Of a stretch of 64,000 nucleotides of DNA, positions 48,872-60,075 are shown one piece after another. The notes below the pieces were generated by a model. The model saw nothing but the letters and a program-made list of their open reading frames with translations. It was not told where the DNA came from and searched no databases. The stretch is from Dimorphilus gyrociliatus. Lineage: Eukaryota; Annelida; Polychaeta; Dinophilidae. Within the stretch, counting starts at the first letter, position 1. Each line of letters starts with the position of its first letter. Position numbers and translations under genes: made by a program. The stretch covers positions 2,046,968-2,110,967 of the forward strand of contig CAJFCJ010000009.1 in NCBI GenBank assembly GCA_904063045.1, given 5' to 3'.

Positions 48872-50560
48872 ATGTTAGAGTCGCTTAGAGGATATCTATA
48901 TGCAGCAACTGCTCCTATTCGACTAGTTTTTACTATTATAATCACCGTTTGCAGAACAATTAATACAGGAATTATTAACTTTCTTCACTTGCTTATTAAA
49001 ATATATAAAAGAATACTATCTTTCTTCCAAGCCATACGGGATACTATTAAACGTACAAAGAATGGAATAAAATCTTCATTTTGGTCAAATATTGACAGAC
49101 TGAAGAGAACATATTACTGGATATTATCATTAAGAAGACGATCTTTAGAATTAATTTGTCAAATTAGAATAGATCTGCTGAAATTTATTCAAAATGTTAA
49201 ATTCAAAGCTAAGAAAAGTGTTCAAAGCTACAGAAAACGTATAAAGGCATGGGGATTTCAATTGAAAGACAGTTCAGTACATGTCTGTAAAGATAATTAC
49301 AAGAAATTTATGAATCTGAGTCGGCTAAATCGGTTGATGTTACTTTTCCTCCTTTCTGGAATTATGGTCTTTGTTATATTAGTTATTATAATATTATATG
49401 ATATTCACACCGATAACCTTCAAGGTGCTGCCAGTAAATGGAGAAATTTTATCAAATTACTAAAAGCTTGTAGATTTTACTTAAAAAGCGCTGCTCTATT
49501 TATACTACATCATAGTTGGATGACATTAATACTATTGATAAAGCTATCATGGTTGACCTTAAGCACCCTTTTAGTTCTATTATATAACATATTTTGTTGG
49601 TTATTCGCTAATTTAGTTAACTGCTCAAAATTTCTCGCAAAAGCTCTGCAAAATCTCTGTTTCGATTTCTACGAACATGGAACAGTAGCTTTATTTCGAG
49701 CGGCTATTTCTACTTTCTACTTTACTAAGGATTTTACATGGGAACTACTTCAGGCGACAGGGCGAAAGAGTATTGATATTTTAAAGGGAACTTCCAAGTT
49801 TTTATCTATTTCCTATGATTTCACTGTTAGTACTACAAAAACAGTCGCGGATGCTACTAACCAAGTTTCACAAACCACATGGATTTGGAGTAAAGTTACT
49901 TTTCAATGGATTAAATGGTTTATTATACAAGTTACAACTTTTATCGTCTATTTTTTTAATGAATGGGCGTTCGATTGGATAAAATTTAGTCTTTTAAGTC
50001 TATATAAAATGATTTACGCATCTCTACATATAGTCTATAAGTTTATGAACCAGTTTTTTATTTCAACCTGTAATTTTACAACTTCTTTCATAAGTCATAT
50101 ATACAATGGAACTTACCTAATGGTATCATTTGTTGTAAATTTCTTTACCGGATTTACTGGAGCTACCAGAGGCATTGCAAATGGTCTAGTCTTTGTAATT
50201 AGAGGAATTTTTTCAACAATAGTTTTTGGTATGGAAAGTACCGTTGGAGTTTACACATCAACTATGTCAAAGTACAACAATATCAGAGAATTGATTTTTA
50301 TATTTGCCATTTCTCTCTTTTGCGTTTATTGCTCATCGCTAGCGTATGATAGACAACAAAGTAAGAGCAAAGAGGAGGAGGAGGAGGAAAGTGACGATGA
50401 AACCCTTGAAAAATTATATCCAGTGGCAAAATCTAAGCTAATGCCAACCTATGATAATCCTATGTTAGACGAATCCGATACGGATAGTGAAATAGGTTTT
50501 AAGGATGAAGTCGTCCCAGACATAAATACAGAGACTAATTCAACAGACGAGGAGTTATAA
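48872..50560 (+). CDS. Orphan intronless multi-pass membrane protein, 562 aa
   Basis: A long uninterrupted frame with no family I recognise. It is rich in hydrophobic and aromatic residues. The strongest transmembrane segment is around residues 155-177 (LMLLFLLSGIMVFVILVIII). Others are likely near residues 15-30, 215-250, 370-385, 425-440 and 470-490 (ELIFIFAISLFCVYCSS). Between them are amphipathic, Lys/Arg-rich helices (for example KNGIKSSFWSNIDRLKR). The end is a highly acidic cytosolic-type tail with EEEEEESDDE and scattered Ser/Thr-Glu/Asp. No signal peptide. The lack of introns in a 1.7-kb gene is unusual locally. The frame is real by length and codon bias, but function is unknown; an ER or organelle membrane protein is a guess. 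Confidence 0.8.
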   Translation: MLESLRGYLYAATAPIRLVFTIIITVCRTINTGIINFLHLLIKIYKRILSFFQAIRDTIKRTKNGIKSSFWSNIDRLKRTYYWILSLRRRSLELICQIRIDLLKFIQNVKFKAKKSVQSYRKRIKAWGFQLKDSSVHVCKDNYKKFMNLSRLNRLMLLFLLSGIMVFVILVIIILYDIHTDNLQGAASKWRNFIKLLKACRFYLKSAALFILHHSWMTLILLIKLSWLTLSTLLVLLYNIFCWLFANLVNCSKFLAKALQNLCFDFYEHGTVALFRAAISTFYFTKDFTWELLQATGRKSIDILKGTSKFLSISYDFTVSTTKTVADATNQVSQTTWIWSKVTFQWIKWFIIQVTTFIVYFFNEWAFDWIKFSLLSLYKMIYASLHIVYKFMNQFFISTCNFTTSFISHIYNGTYLMVSFVVNFFTGFTGATRGIANGLVFVIRGIFSTIVFGMESTVGVYTSTMSKYNNIRELIFIFAISLFCVYCSSLAYDRQQSKSKEEEEEESDDETLEKLYPVAKSKLMPTYDNPMLDESDTDSEIGFKDEVVPDINTETNSTDEEL

Positions 50561-50812
50561 TCTCATTTCTCTTATATCTCTTTTTTGTCTCATCAGACTG
50601 GTGCTGTGTAAAAACTATTGTCAGCTTTTCTCTTTAAATATACATAAACAAACCTACGTTATTGAATATGTTGCGTTTCTTTGCGTATTTGAATTTCGCG
50701 CCATAACAGGCGTGACTCTATTGCATAGTGAGTTTTCATTATTGCGCTATATTTCCGCTTCCGCTCTTGTGTTGTGAACTCCTTCGAGAAATTCTCTGAT
50801 TGCAGTGGCAAC
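50561..50812. other. 5' flank of the nuclear receptor gene
   Basis: Short 3'/5' flanks; contains an acceptor-like TCTGATTGCAG ending at 50805, eight bases before the receptor ATG. Confidence 0.4.
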
Positions 50813-52077
50813 ATGGAAGATTTGTTGCAAATACCATCCCCCGGGAGCTTTCCAGACTTAACGTCTTACATGAATGTCGACTTCGATGTTGATGATGCTC
50901 TTCTGGGCAGTAGTGAAGTAACAACAACAGAGCCGAATTCTACGTCGCAAACCAATTGTCAAGTATGCGGGGATGAGGCTTCGGGTAATCACTACGGCGT
51001 ACAATCGTGTGAGGGTTGTAAAGGTTTCTTTAGAAGAAGTATTCAAAAATTAATGAAATATCAGTGTAGTAAGGAGGGTAAATGCGAAATATCTAAAGTC
51101 AATAGGAATCGATGCCAATATTGTCGATTTAAAAAATGTTTAGCAGTGGGGATGAGTCGCGATTCAGTAAGGTGAGTTTCATAGAATTTAAAAAAGTCTT
51201 TTAAAGAAAAAAAATTTCACGACTCACTGACTACAGATACGGAAGAATGTCGAAAAGAACGAAAACTGTGAATGACAAGCAACAGAAAGCCATTGTTAAT
51301 GATCAAACGAAAACGCAAGAAGAGTTGGCTGTATACGATCTCATATTGGCCGTTTCGTCAGCTTATACAGAACACATGTTGATTGCTGAAAATAAAATTC
51401 CGAAGACAGAGACTGTTATTCCACCTGCAGGGGATTTAATCGATTTGTTGGATTTAACGAAGAAAGTGTCTTCATTCGAACGGCTAACAAAATTGATTGG
51501 CTTAAGCTTGAATTCAGTTGCCGAATTCTTAAAATGTATACCGGGATTTTACAATTTGAGTACCAACGACCAGTTGGCCTTACTCAAAGGAGGTTTCCTA
51601 GAGATATGGATAATATCGATTAGCCGTACATTTGATACCAATGCGAATACCTTAACCGTACAAGATGGAAATCAAATAAGTAAAGATGATTTGGAATCGG
51701 CTTACAATACTGACCTCGTGTCTTGCCTCTTTAACTTTGTTGAAAATTTCATGAATTTAAACTTATCAAATACTGATTTAGCTCTGTTCTGTGCTGTGGT
51801 CTTTTTTACACCCGATCGAATTAATGTAATTGATAAAAGCGGTGTATCGGTTTTACAGGGAAAATTAATGGAGGCATTAAAAATGCACATGAGCAGAAAT
51901 CATTCGACAGAACCCCAACTATTTGCCTCTGTTCTCTTGAAAATACCTGAACTAAGAATTCTCAGCGCGAAACACAATGACGCTCTAGAATACTTTAAGG
52001 AAAGAGACCAATTGTTATACACCGATGCAATGTTCGCTGAGATCTTTAATATGCATCCAGTCTTGCATTCAGAATGA
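50813..52077 (+). CDS. NR1-type nuclear receptor, 399 aa
   Basis: Two exons (50813-51171 and 51237-52077) split the protein just after the DNA-binding domain. Zinc module 1 is [18 protein letters not shown], with P-box [10 protein letters not shown]; module 2 is [17 protein letters not shown], then [19 protein letters not shown], and the C-terminal extension is YGRMSKR. This places it in subfamily NR1 (Rev-erb/E75/E78/PPAR-like). The ligand-binding domain has the signature helix 3-5 region ([19 protein letters not shown]) and an AF-2 core near the end (MFAEIF). The N-terminal A/B domain is short and acidic. The start ATG 50813 (CAACATGG) follows a longer in-frame region without ATG. The precise group within NR1 cannot be decided by eye. 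A CT microsatellite begins just after the stop. Confidence 0.92.
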
Positions 52078-52085
52078 GTGAACTA

Positions 52086-52117
<32 letters not shown>

Positions 52118-52591
52118 CCCTTTGCTCCCCTCTCTCCTAATTGTTGTTTTTACAATGTTTTCTCGTTGGCGTGTTTGGCATTAGTGTTAATATTCTACTT
52201 TATTACAGCAATCATTCATCTTATTTACAAAAAATATGTGATATTGTGATTTTCTTTTATTTTACTTTTTTCAGAATCTATTGTCGAAAGATTGTAACGA
52301 AACTTAGAAATTAATACACGATTATTCGATAACAGAATAAGAATTTTTTTGAATATCTAACTTTTTTACTTATCCGCCTCAGTCTAGATGGCTGAAATTG
52401 ATTAAGACTCTGTTTGCTTTTGCTCAGTCTTGCTAAAGATAAACTTCTTACTCTGATTACTCTATATAGCGAAGTGCGTTATGAAAATATATTTATCATC
52501 TCAATTATCGTCCTAATCTATCTTATCATTGAGACTGTTATCAACTTTATTCGTAATGATTTTTTTTTATTGTAGAAAAAAAAGGTAAAAC
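52078..52591. other. 3' region between convergent nuclear receptor and PAQR3 genes
   Basis: Starts with a CT repeat (52088-52117); otherwise AT-rich 3'UTR sequence. Confidence 0.5.
52088..52117. repeat. (CT)n microsatellite
   Basis: About 14 CT units in the nuclear receptor 3'UTR. Confidence 0.9.
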
Positions 52592-53789
52592 TTATGGATA
52601 AGTACATTGATTAGAAATTCTATAGGCAAGAATCTGTTTGCCAGCATGATGCCAATAGAGAAATGCTATAACAACAACGATATGCCACAGTTGATGACTG
52701 CTTCCTACGAAGTCGAATGTACCTGGGCTAAATCTCTCAGGTATCTTTGAGATGTAGAATGTAAAGGCTAATATTGCTAATAAATATTCAACGACTACTT
52801 TAGGGAAGAAGAACTGAAATAAAATAAGATAAATGATTACTCATATTGATTAGATTCTTGTGTTTTTAGATTGAATGCATACTTTAACTATAGGATTAGA
52901 TACTCCTCCACTAAGCCATACCCAATGAAGGCTGGGTATTATTCCATACGCACATATGAGAACATAGAGTATTATCCTAAGCCTATAGTAACGCGCGGTT
53001 AAGAATTTGGGTTTCATTTGCAAGCAAAATAATCCTCCAAATAAGAAACATATCGTAATTAAGTAAACATCTCTCCATACCTGACAAGAAAGAGTTATAT
53101 TTAGATTAATGGATTTTTTCTGGATAATATTTGTATTATTCTTAAAGGTATATTTCTAATTAAATATACGTACCGACATGCAAAAGAAGGCGTAATGTAC
53201 ACCTGGTAAATAACAACCTAATAATCCAACTAGAATTCCATTTAAATCCAAAGCCAACCACCTTTCCGATGCTTTTTCAGAATGGCACATAAATAAATGA
53301 TAACCAGCAGACGATAATAGACAAAATTGGAAGCAAAGTAAACCGATAGTTACTATAACATGGTCAGTTTTCGTTCCATGTAAACTTGGAATACCAATTA
53401 TATTATCATAAATCATTAAAAAGAATATTATGAGACATCCTAGTACATGTGACCATATATTAATACTTTCGTTACTCCATGAGAATAAACTCCTCAGGCA
53501 TAAATATCCTGGTAACAGGACCCTATAGCCTTCTTTTACGTAAGGATTCCCTTTCAGAAACGCGGGAATATCATCGTATTTATGTAATTGAATTGAACCA
53601 CTTATCCCCGAATTACCACAAAGAACCTCAGGGTTATGAAGATCATCTATTTCAAGGATGGTATAGCTTGACCTGCTCCTCACTGTTAATTTATAGTAAA
53701 ATATATATATACTTATATATCTATATATGAATATCATAATTCACTGCTAATTCTGTTTAAAGATAAAAATATTTACTTTGATTTTCCAT
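52592..53789 (-). CDS. PAQR3: PAQR3-like seven-TM receptor family protein, 313 aa
   Basis: Four exons (53777-53789, 53174-53682, 52883-53080, 52592-52813) total 314 codons. The tiny first exon encodes MENQ and joins in phase to the second. The protein follows human PAQR3 closely: LKGNPYVKEGYRVLLP, LCLRSLFSWSNESINIWSH (the PAQR N-E-x-x-N-I-W-x-H motif), QFCLLSSAGYHLFMCHSEKA, WMALD-like WLALDLNGILVG, LHWVWLSGGVSNPIV, and ISKIPERFSPGTFDFVGSSH with QLWHI, which holds the late conserved His residues. PAQR3 is a Golgi protein of the progestin/adipoQ family; vertebrate PAQR3 retains RAF kinases. Whether the receptor binds a ligand here is unknown. Confidence 0.92.
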
Positions 53790-54497
53790 AAGCGGGTGAC
53801 CTCAACATTAATAAACAAAGTTTTTTAAACAAACACTAAAAGAAAACCAGTGTTGTTAAGCAATCTTAGAGTTTACTTCCGGTTTTGCATAGGGAGCATA
53901 TAATATACTCTATATCTTTATATATAAATATGTTGCAGATAGTAGATAATAGACGCTCCTCTAATTTAAACATTTTGTCTTATTCTCTTTAAAGAAATGT
54001 AGATTATATATGAATTAAATACAATAGAATACAAAAAAAATTATATTATTAATAGCGATTAAAATATTCTAGATTTTAAATGAGGAAAAAATGAAAACAA
54101 ACGTACGTTAAAGACAAAAAAGTAACCAAATTAGAAATAATCGATTTCTAAGAAATCATTGAAAGTAATTAATTTTAAATCTAAATATATTTATTATTCG
54201 ACGTGTTAACAGCCTGAAAAAATTAAATTGAAAGCTCCAAAGTATATTTTTGTTTGTTAGTTACTTTATTTGTTGCTAACAAATAAAATGATAAATATAC
54301 CGCTTTTCATAACTTTTGTAATCAATTACGGATGACCAAGTACCATAAATAGTTTCATATGAAGACACGAACCAACTTACATGTGTAAATAATTAATATA
54401 TAGAAAATTATGACGCTTTTAAAACGTTTTGAACTAATAAAATTTTAAAAATATGATTTCTGCTGTTTTTCTATTAATTTCTCAGAATCTATAGAAA
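53790..54497. other. Divergent promoter region of PAQR3 and the P-loop gene
   Basis: AT-rich; no gene recognised. A pyrimidine stretch ending in AG at 54485 is an acceptor-like site just before the P-loop ORF. Confidence 0.45.
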
Positions 54498-55295
54498 ATG
54501 TTCCCATTTGTTAACATTGTTACCATGGACTTTGAACGATCGGATATTCCTAAATTATCCGATTCAATTGAGGATGAAAGTGAAAGTTCTAATGAAACTT
54601 CTCGTTTAGAAGTGTTGTTGAGAGAGAAGGAAAATGATAAACGGAGGGAAATTAATTGGGAGAAACGGCTTTCAAATTTAAATCTCGAAAGAGAAATTGA
54701 TAAACTATTGATTAGTGAGCAGTATAAAAATGATAGAGAATTACATTCTATAAATAGCAAAATTGTTGTTGTTGGTGATGAAAAGAGTGGTAAAACTAGT
54801 CTAATAAAGAGCTTAAGTAGTTTAGAAAAGGGATTTACAATGAAGAAAGTAGACGGATGCAACCAAGAAGAACTTAGCGTTATGAAAGTTGAGGAAATAG
54901 CAACTGGTAATGTTTATTGGTTATCGTTTAGTGAAAGTAGCTGTGGATCGATTAATGGAGAGAAAGATATTGAAAAATACTTAAGAAAATCACACGCAAT
55001 CATTCTTACATATTTAAATGATAATGAGAAACAGTTAAAGTCAATTAAACAATATTGGATTAAATTAATCCAAGGTTTTGAAACGAAAAAGCCATTTATT
55101 ATAATATCGCTATATGATATAGATAAACCGTTTAAAAGGCAATTGATCAAATTCGAAAATAATAAAATTCTTTATATGAAATGTGATCTAGATGATAAAG
55201 CTCAAATGGTAACAGTATTTGAAGAGATATGTAAAAGAATTTTCATCCGTCCTAAAATTGATTCATTCAAGTACTGGGAGTGTAACCTATTGTAA
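54498..55295 (+). CDS. Intronless P-loop GTPase-like orphan, 265 aa
   Basis: Residues 93-100 form a Walker A/G1 motif (GDEKSGKTSL), preceded by a hydrophobic strand (SKIVVV). The N-terminal 80 residues are charged and coiled-coil-like (LREKENDKRREINWEKRL). No NKxD (G4) or DxxG (G3) motif is visible: the corresponding places read SLYDIDKP and SESSCGSING. So nucleotide binding is plausible but guanine specificity is doubtful. Methionine 10 at 54525 lies in a stronger context (ACCATGG) and may be the real start, giving 256 aa. An acceptor-like pyrimidine-AG ends at 54485. I do not know the family. Confidence 0.7.
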   Translation: MFPFVNIVTMDFERSDIPKLSDSIEDESESSNETSRLEVLLREKENDKRREINWEKRLSNLNLEREIDKLLISEQYKNDRELHSINSKIVVVGDEKSGKTSLIKSLSSLEKGFTMKKVDGCNQEELSVMKVEEIATGNVYWLSFSESSCGSINGEKDIEKYLRKSHAIILTYLNDNEKQLKSIKQYWIKLIQGFETKKPFIIISLYDIDKPFKRQLIKFENNKILYMKCDLDDKAQMVTVFEEICKRIFIRPKIDSFKYWECNLL

Positions 55296-55469
55296 ATAGT
55301 AGTAGTAAACCAATCTTTAAAAGTCTTTCAAGTTGATAATAAAAAATAGATGATTTATAATTAAGTTTTATGACTTTTTACGCTTATAAACTGCTGAAAA
55401 TTTAATATTTTCTTCATTATCACTCTTACAAATTTTTTAAGGGAGCAGGTAATACAACGCATAGACAAT
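55296..55469. other. Short intergenic stretch
   Basis: Contains an AATAAA-like sequence near 55340 for the P-loop gene and the 5' flank of the next gene. Confidence 0.4.
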
Positions 55470-58447
55470 ATGTTGCGTATTCAAGTTCTAATATTATCTT
55501 TAATTTGTTGGATATTAGTTTGTCGAGTTCAATCACAAGATAATGATAATATTGCTCTTTTTAAAGGAAAATCTATGTTTTCTTTCACCTGCGCTGAAAC
55601 TACACCCTTGAAAGGCAATGCTTATAATTTTGATTTACCATCGAAAACTTATAAATACATTGCCGATGCTAATGACATTTTACCAAATGAAGCTCATAGA
55701 TACTCAATGAATGAACATCAAGCAGCAAGAACAATTATATACACAAAATCTACTGATGAGTATGCTGATAATGAATATCACGATTGTATTAGGGAACTTG
55801 TTTTCAACACAGATTATGTCAAAAGATCTGTATTTGCAGTTTTAGGTTTGTTATTTATCATAATTAAATAATCAATATTTATAACTTTTTGTCTTTGTTT
55901 ATATAGATAATTATGAATGTAGTGTAAATAACAAAGAATTGAAGATAATTAGAGGAGAAGATTTTCAATTTTCAGCATCATTGAATTTTACTCATATTTC
56001 TCCCGAGTTTACCTGCACAACTGAAGGCATAGGTTCAAGTTCGATAGATCTTTCAATAGATTATTATGATAATTCAACTGAAAGGTCATTAAAAGGAAAA
56101 ATTACAGCGAATGTAGTCTTGAAAGATATTGGTTTAAATGGTTTAAAAGCCTCCTGCGCCTTCAAATATGACCACCTTGAAAATTTTAAAACAGAAGAAA
56201 TCGAGCATATTGAAAATTTGCCTGCACCAGAAGGAATGCCTGTTGCGGTAATTTACAAACAACCAAAATTTTTCTTTAATGACGATAAAGAAAAAGTAGT
56301 TTGTAAGATTTCAGTATCCTATGAGTGTAAGATATTTTCATTCTCTTTTTAATAGTATATTCTTTAATTTTCCATTCATGTTCCTTACTACAGACGGCCC
56401 TGATAATGTTAAGGCAGATTTGCATCCAATTCTAGAGGATAGAGTTTTGTGTACTTATAGCGCCATCTTTTCAACTAAAAATCGAACTATATGGAGGGTA
56501 AGTAAACTTAGTTTACAAAAAATCTTATATCTACATAATATTTAATTTAATTTATTTTTAAGATAAATGGAAATGAGGTTAGTGGAACAGACGGAGATAT
56601 TCTAAATATTACAAGTATTACAAGACCTGCCGATATCAGTTGCGAACCTTGTGTAGAATATTTTAATGGAGAGATCAATTGCACAATAAGTGGGATATTT
56701 CAATTATTAGATAGTAAGTTAATCAATATTCTATTATTTTTCTTCTCTTATCAATTCATTTGTCATACTTTTATTTCTGATAATAACAAATATCTAAACA
56801 ATATGTATTATCAACAAAATGTTCCATACCAGATTCAACTCCACCGGTTATAAAACCACCAAGTGGAAGAAATTTTCCATCGAATATCGCCGTTTTTGAC
56901 GATCAGACAAAACCTTTTAGATTTTATTGTCACGCCTATCCAAGTTCTCCTTTGGTTATTCATTCCTCATCATTTGGACCAAATGGAAATTTAATTGCCG
57001 ACCAAAATTCTATTGTTCCGGGACAAAATCATAGATATAGAATGGAAACTGATGAATATTTTACAAGAATAATAGAGTATAACGCAAGTTCAATTGCAGC
57101 TTACGACGATAACATTTATCACGACTGTACAGTTCGTCATAATGAAACTCATAGAGCTGTTGTTGTTGTACTTTGTAAGTAAATTATATTTTGTCCTACG
57201 ACAGAAATAATCTAATATTTCGTTTGTTTATCTCTTTTACTCTTCAGCCAACATGGAATGTCCAGAGACTTTTGTTAAAGGAGTTGAAGATACACAATTT
57301 AATCTAACTTACAAAATAGATTTTACTCATATTGAGCCTCTAGTAAAGTGTAATGCTAATACTTTAGGAACTGTTAAATATGACAAGAAAATTATTAGCA
57401 ATGACCCAACAAAACCAATGAAAACTACTCTCATTGCCACATTAATATTTTACTTCCCAAGGAAATTTGGAACATATGCAAACTGCTCCTTTGTTTACGA
57501 TAGATCGGAAAATATGTACCTATCAGAAGCCATTCATATTCAAGGATTTGAGCCAGCGGATGCGTATTTCGATTCACAACTACCTTTATGGGCTTATGAA
57601 GAGGATAAGCAAAGAGCATCTTGTCATACAAAAATGGAAATTCAGTGTACATTTTATAGAATCATTTTAAATTTGACAGATAATAAACAAGAACTATTCC
57701 ATAGATGGACCATCCGATATTAAAATAACTGCCAATCCACTGGATCCGAATATTCTTAGTTGCGACTACGACGCCCGGGCCGACAGGTTCCTCTATGCAA
57801 ATTGGCATGTAAGTATCATATAATTTTTAATTCAATTATCTTTTCTTCCATTCCAAAAATTACTAATTTTCCAGTTTAATGGATTTCCAAAATATAATGC
57901 AAGTTTAAGTTCCTTAGACGTTTCAAATGAACCATCTGCAAACATAGTTTGTGAACCGTGTATCCAATTTTTCAATTTGGAGATAAGATGTAAAAAAAGT
58001 GAATCATACTTTTGGAATTCATCAGGTTGCAAAATATTTACACTTGACCTTTTAACGATTAAACTTTATAACATTGTTCTAGTTACTACTCAATCCCCTC
58101 AAACAACCACAGCTACCCCTACTAGTACAGTTTCAACAACCAAAGCTCCAACAACCACAGCTACCCCTACTAGTACAGTTTCAACAACCAAAGCTCCAAC
58201 AACCACAGCTACCCCTACTAGTACAGTTTCAACAACCAAAGCTCCAACAACCACAGCTACCCCTACTAGTACAGTTTCAACAACCAAAGCTCCAACAACC
58301 AAAGCTCCAACAACTAAAGCCCCAACAACTGCAGCTAGTACAACAATCGCTCCTTCACCAACAAGTGACGCTAGCAAACTAAACATTAGTACTATGTTAG
58401 GTCTCAGTTTTATAATTATTCACTTATTTGTATATCTGAGATTTTAG
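55470..58447 (+). CDS. Orphan GPI-type surface protein with a duplicated Cys ectodomain, 794 aa
   Basis: Nine exons (55470-55845, 55907-56326, 56394-56497, 56563-56713, 56833-57174, 57248-57646, 57705-57808, 57875-57998, 58083-58447) total 795 codons. The signal peptide is MLRIQVLILSLICWILV. The ectodomain consists of two copies of the same four-exon unit: exons 1-4 and 5-8. Corresponding exons have identical phases and similar lengths (420/399, 104/104, 151/124 nt). Paired motifs: HRYSM...YHDC vs HRYRM...YHDC, YGPDNVK vs YGPSDIK, CEPCVEYFNGEINC vs CEPCIQFFNLEIRC. Multiple N-glycosylation sequons and paired cysteines suggest Ig- or beta-sandwich-like extracellular domains, but I recognise no family. 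A Thr/Pro-rich mucin-like stalk follows, then a hydrophobic GPI-type tail (STMLGLSFIIIHLFVYLRF). Confidence 0.8.
58103..58294 (+). repeat. 48-bp coding minisatellite (4 exact copies)
   Basis: Four uninterrupted copies encode TTTATPTSTVSTTKAP. They are followed by three shorter TTKAP-type units. The repeat forms the mucin-like stalk of the orphan GPI-type protein and is likely O-glycosylated. Confidence 0.95.
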
Positions 58448-58578
58448 TTTGTTGTGTTAAATCACAATATAAAAAAGATAACAATAATAAGAAAAGAACG
58501 AAATATAACATATATTCAATAGTTTGTAAGCCTAGTTTATTGTAATTTATTATCACATATATAAAAAATACAAATTAG

Positions 58579-60075
58579 TTATATCATATCGTATTCGTCA
58601 CTCGATTCCTCAACCAATGGCTGACTTGGTTTTCTCCTCTTCCAAGCTTCCCTTATACCGCCCATATTTCTTATAATTATAATTGCCATGATAGTAAATG
58701 CTATCCCCATTGCCATAAAATATCCTCCGGTTATCATGAACTATGTTGAAAGGTAACGCATCTAATTAAGGCATGGTGATAATTAGGTCTAATTAATACC
58801 TGTGTTCTTATGGATACTTTAAGACCGTGGGAATCGACGAAAATTAATGTCAATATTGTCTGTAGGAGAAGGGCAACAAAAGTATTACATCCAAAGACGA
58901 AACCAAATCTGGAAACCTGCAATTCATTTGAAATCTGGAAGCTATTATAGAAATAGAAAAATGTACATTTAAATCTTTTTGTTTATTATTTAAATTTAAC
59001 CTTGCAACTGTAACAATAAATTGATATGTAGCCCGAAAAAGAATATATAATAAATAACATATCCAGATACTAGTTGTCCTACTAACAGCAAGTAGGAAGG
59101 CACCGCTAGTACAGCTTAACAAAGACAGGACAATTTCACCTAATTCTTTCCAATTAAAGTGAATAAATCCTGTAGATATTGCTACACCAGCACCTAAGAA
59201 TGTTGAAACAGCATCAACACCGCCATTAAATGTTTCTGCATTGGTTCTATTCGGTTTAATTTCTTCGTATAAATTTTGTATATAATTTCCAACTTGAAAA
59301 TTCCCACAAGTTGCTATAGCCCACCATATACTCCATTTTAGAATTGTCCTATAGTGTGAACAACATATCTATTTATATCTCTAAAATATAGATTTATATA
59401 AGTTATTTTTAATTTTCACCTATTTAAATAGCTTATCTTCCCTTCGTAATATAAGTTTTGAAAGTATCCTTTAATATCGCATCCAGACCGCCGTTCCCAT
59501 TTCATGGGGAGTATTAAAGATATTACGAGAGCTACACTTACAGATAGTAATGAAATGTAGTTAAGTTCTTTATAATTAAGAACTTTTGTAGAAACGAAAG
59601 TTTGGGCTAATGCCGCCGACAAGAAACGGCCACACAGTAGTGCTCCTCTTGTAAAAGACGTCGCAAGCTGATAATTACTAGGCGCAATGTTAGAATAGAT
59701 GTAAGTTAAGTAGGCAATTTCGGTGGCTGTTGCTGCACCGTATACAAACTGCATAAGTTGCATAGCTCGAACGCCGTTTCCCCATAATATAATGCACCAT
59801 GTTAATATATAACATAGCCCTTCAAAGACAATTACAGGTTTATACTGTAAAGTGTCAGTGAGCAGGAATACTGGAATTAAAAGCACTAAATATGAATAAG
59901 TCCAAACAACGTAAACTTTATGATCCAAATCTTCATTTGTTATGTTTTTATAACCAATTAAATACGGAGTTAAAAATGGTTCATTTGGTCTAAATTCTTT
60001 AAAAATCCCGTAAAGACATAGTATAAATGTTATAATTTTCCAATTTTGTGTCCAATTACAAGTTAAATTCACCAT
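58579..60075 (-). CDS. SLC19-family folate/thiamine transporter, 435 aa
   Basis: Four exons (59420-60075, 59001-59348, 58800-58941, 58579-58740) total 436 codons. The reduced-folate-carrier family pattern is clear: FRPNEPFLTPYLIG at the start of TM2, a TATEIAYLTYIYS motif, LATSFTRGALLCGRF, and the C-terminal half with WSIWWAIATCGNFQVGNYIQ, NGGVDAVSTFLGAG, FQISNEL and RFGFVFGCNTFVALLLQT. About 12 transmembrane helices are expected. The animal family contains the reduced folate carrier SLC19A1 and thiamine transporters SLC19A2/A3; the closest of these cannot be decided by eye. The C-terminus is a charged cytosolic tail (RKPSQPLVEESSDEY). Confidence 0.92.
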
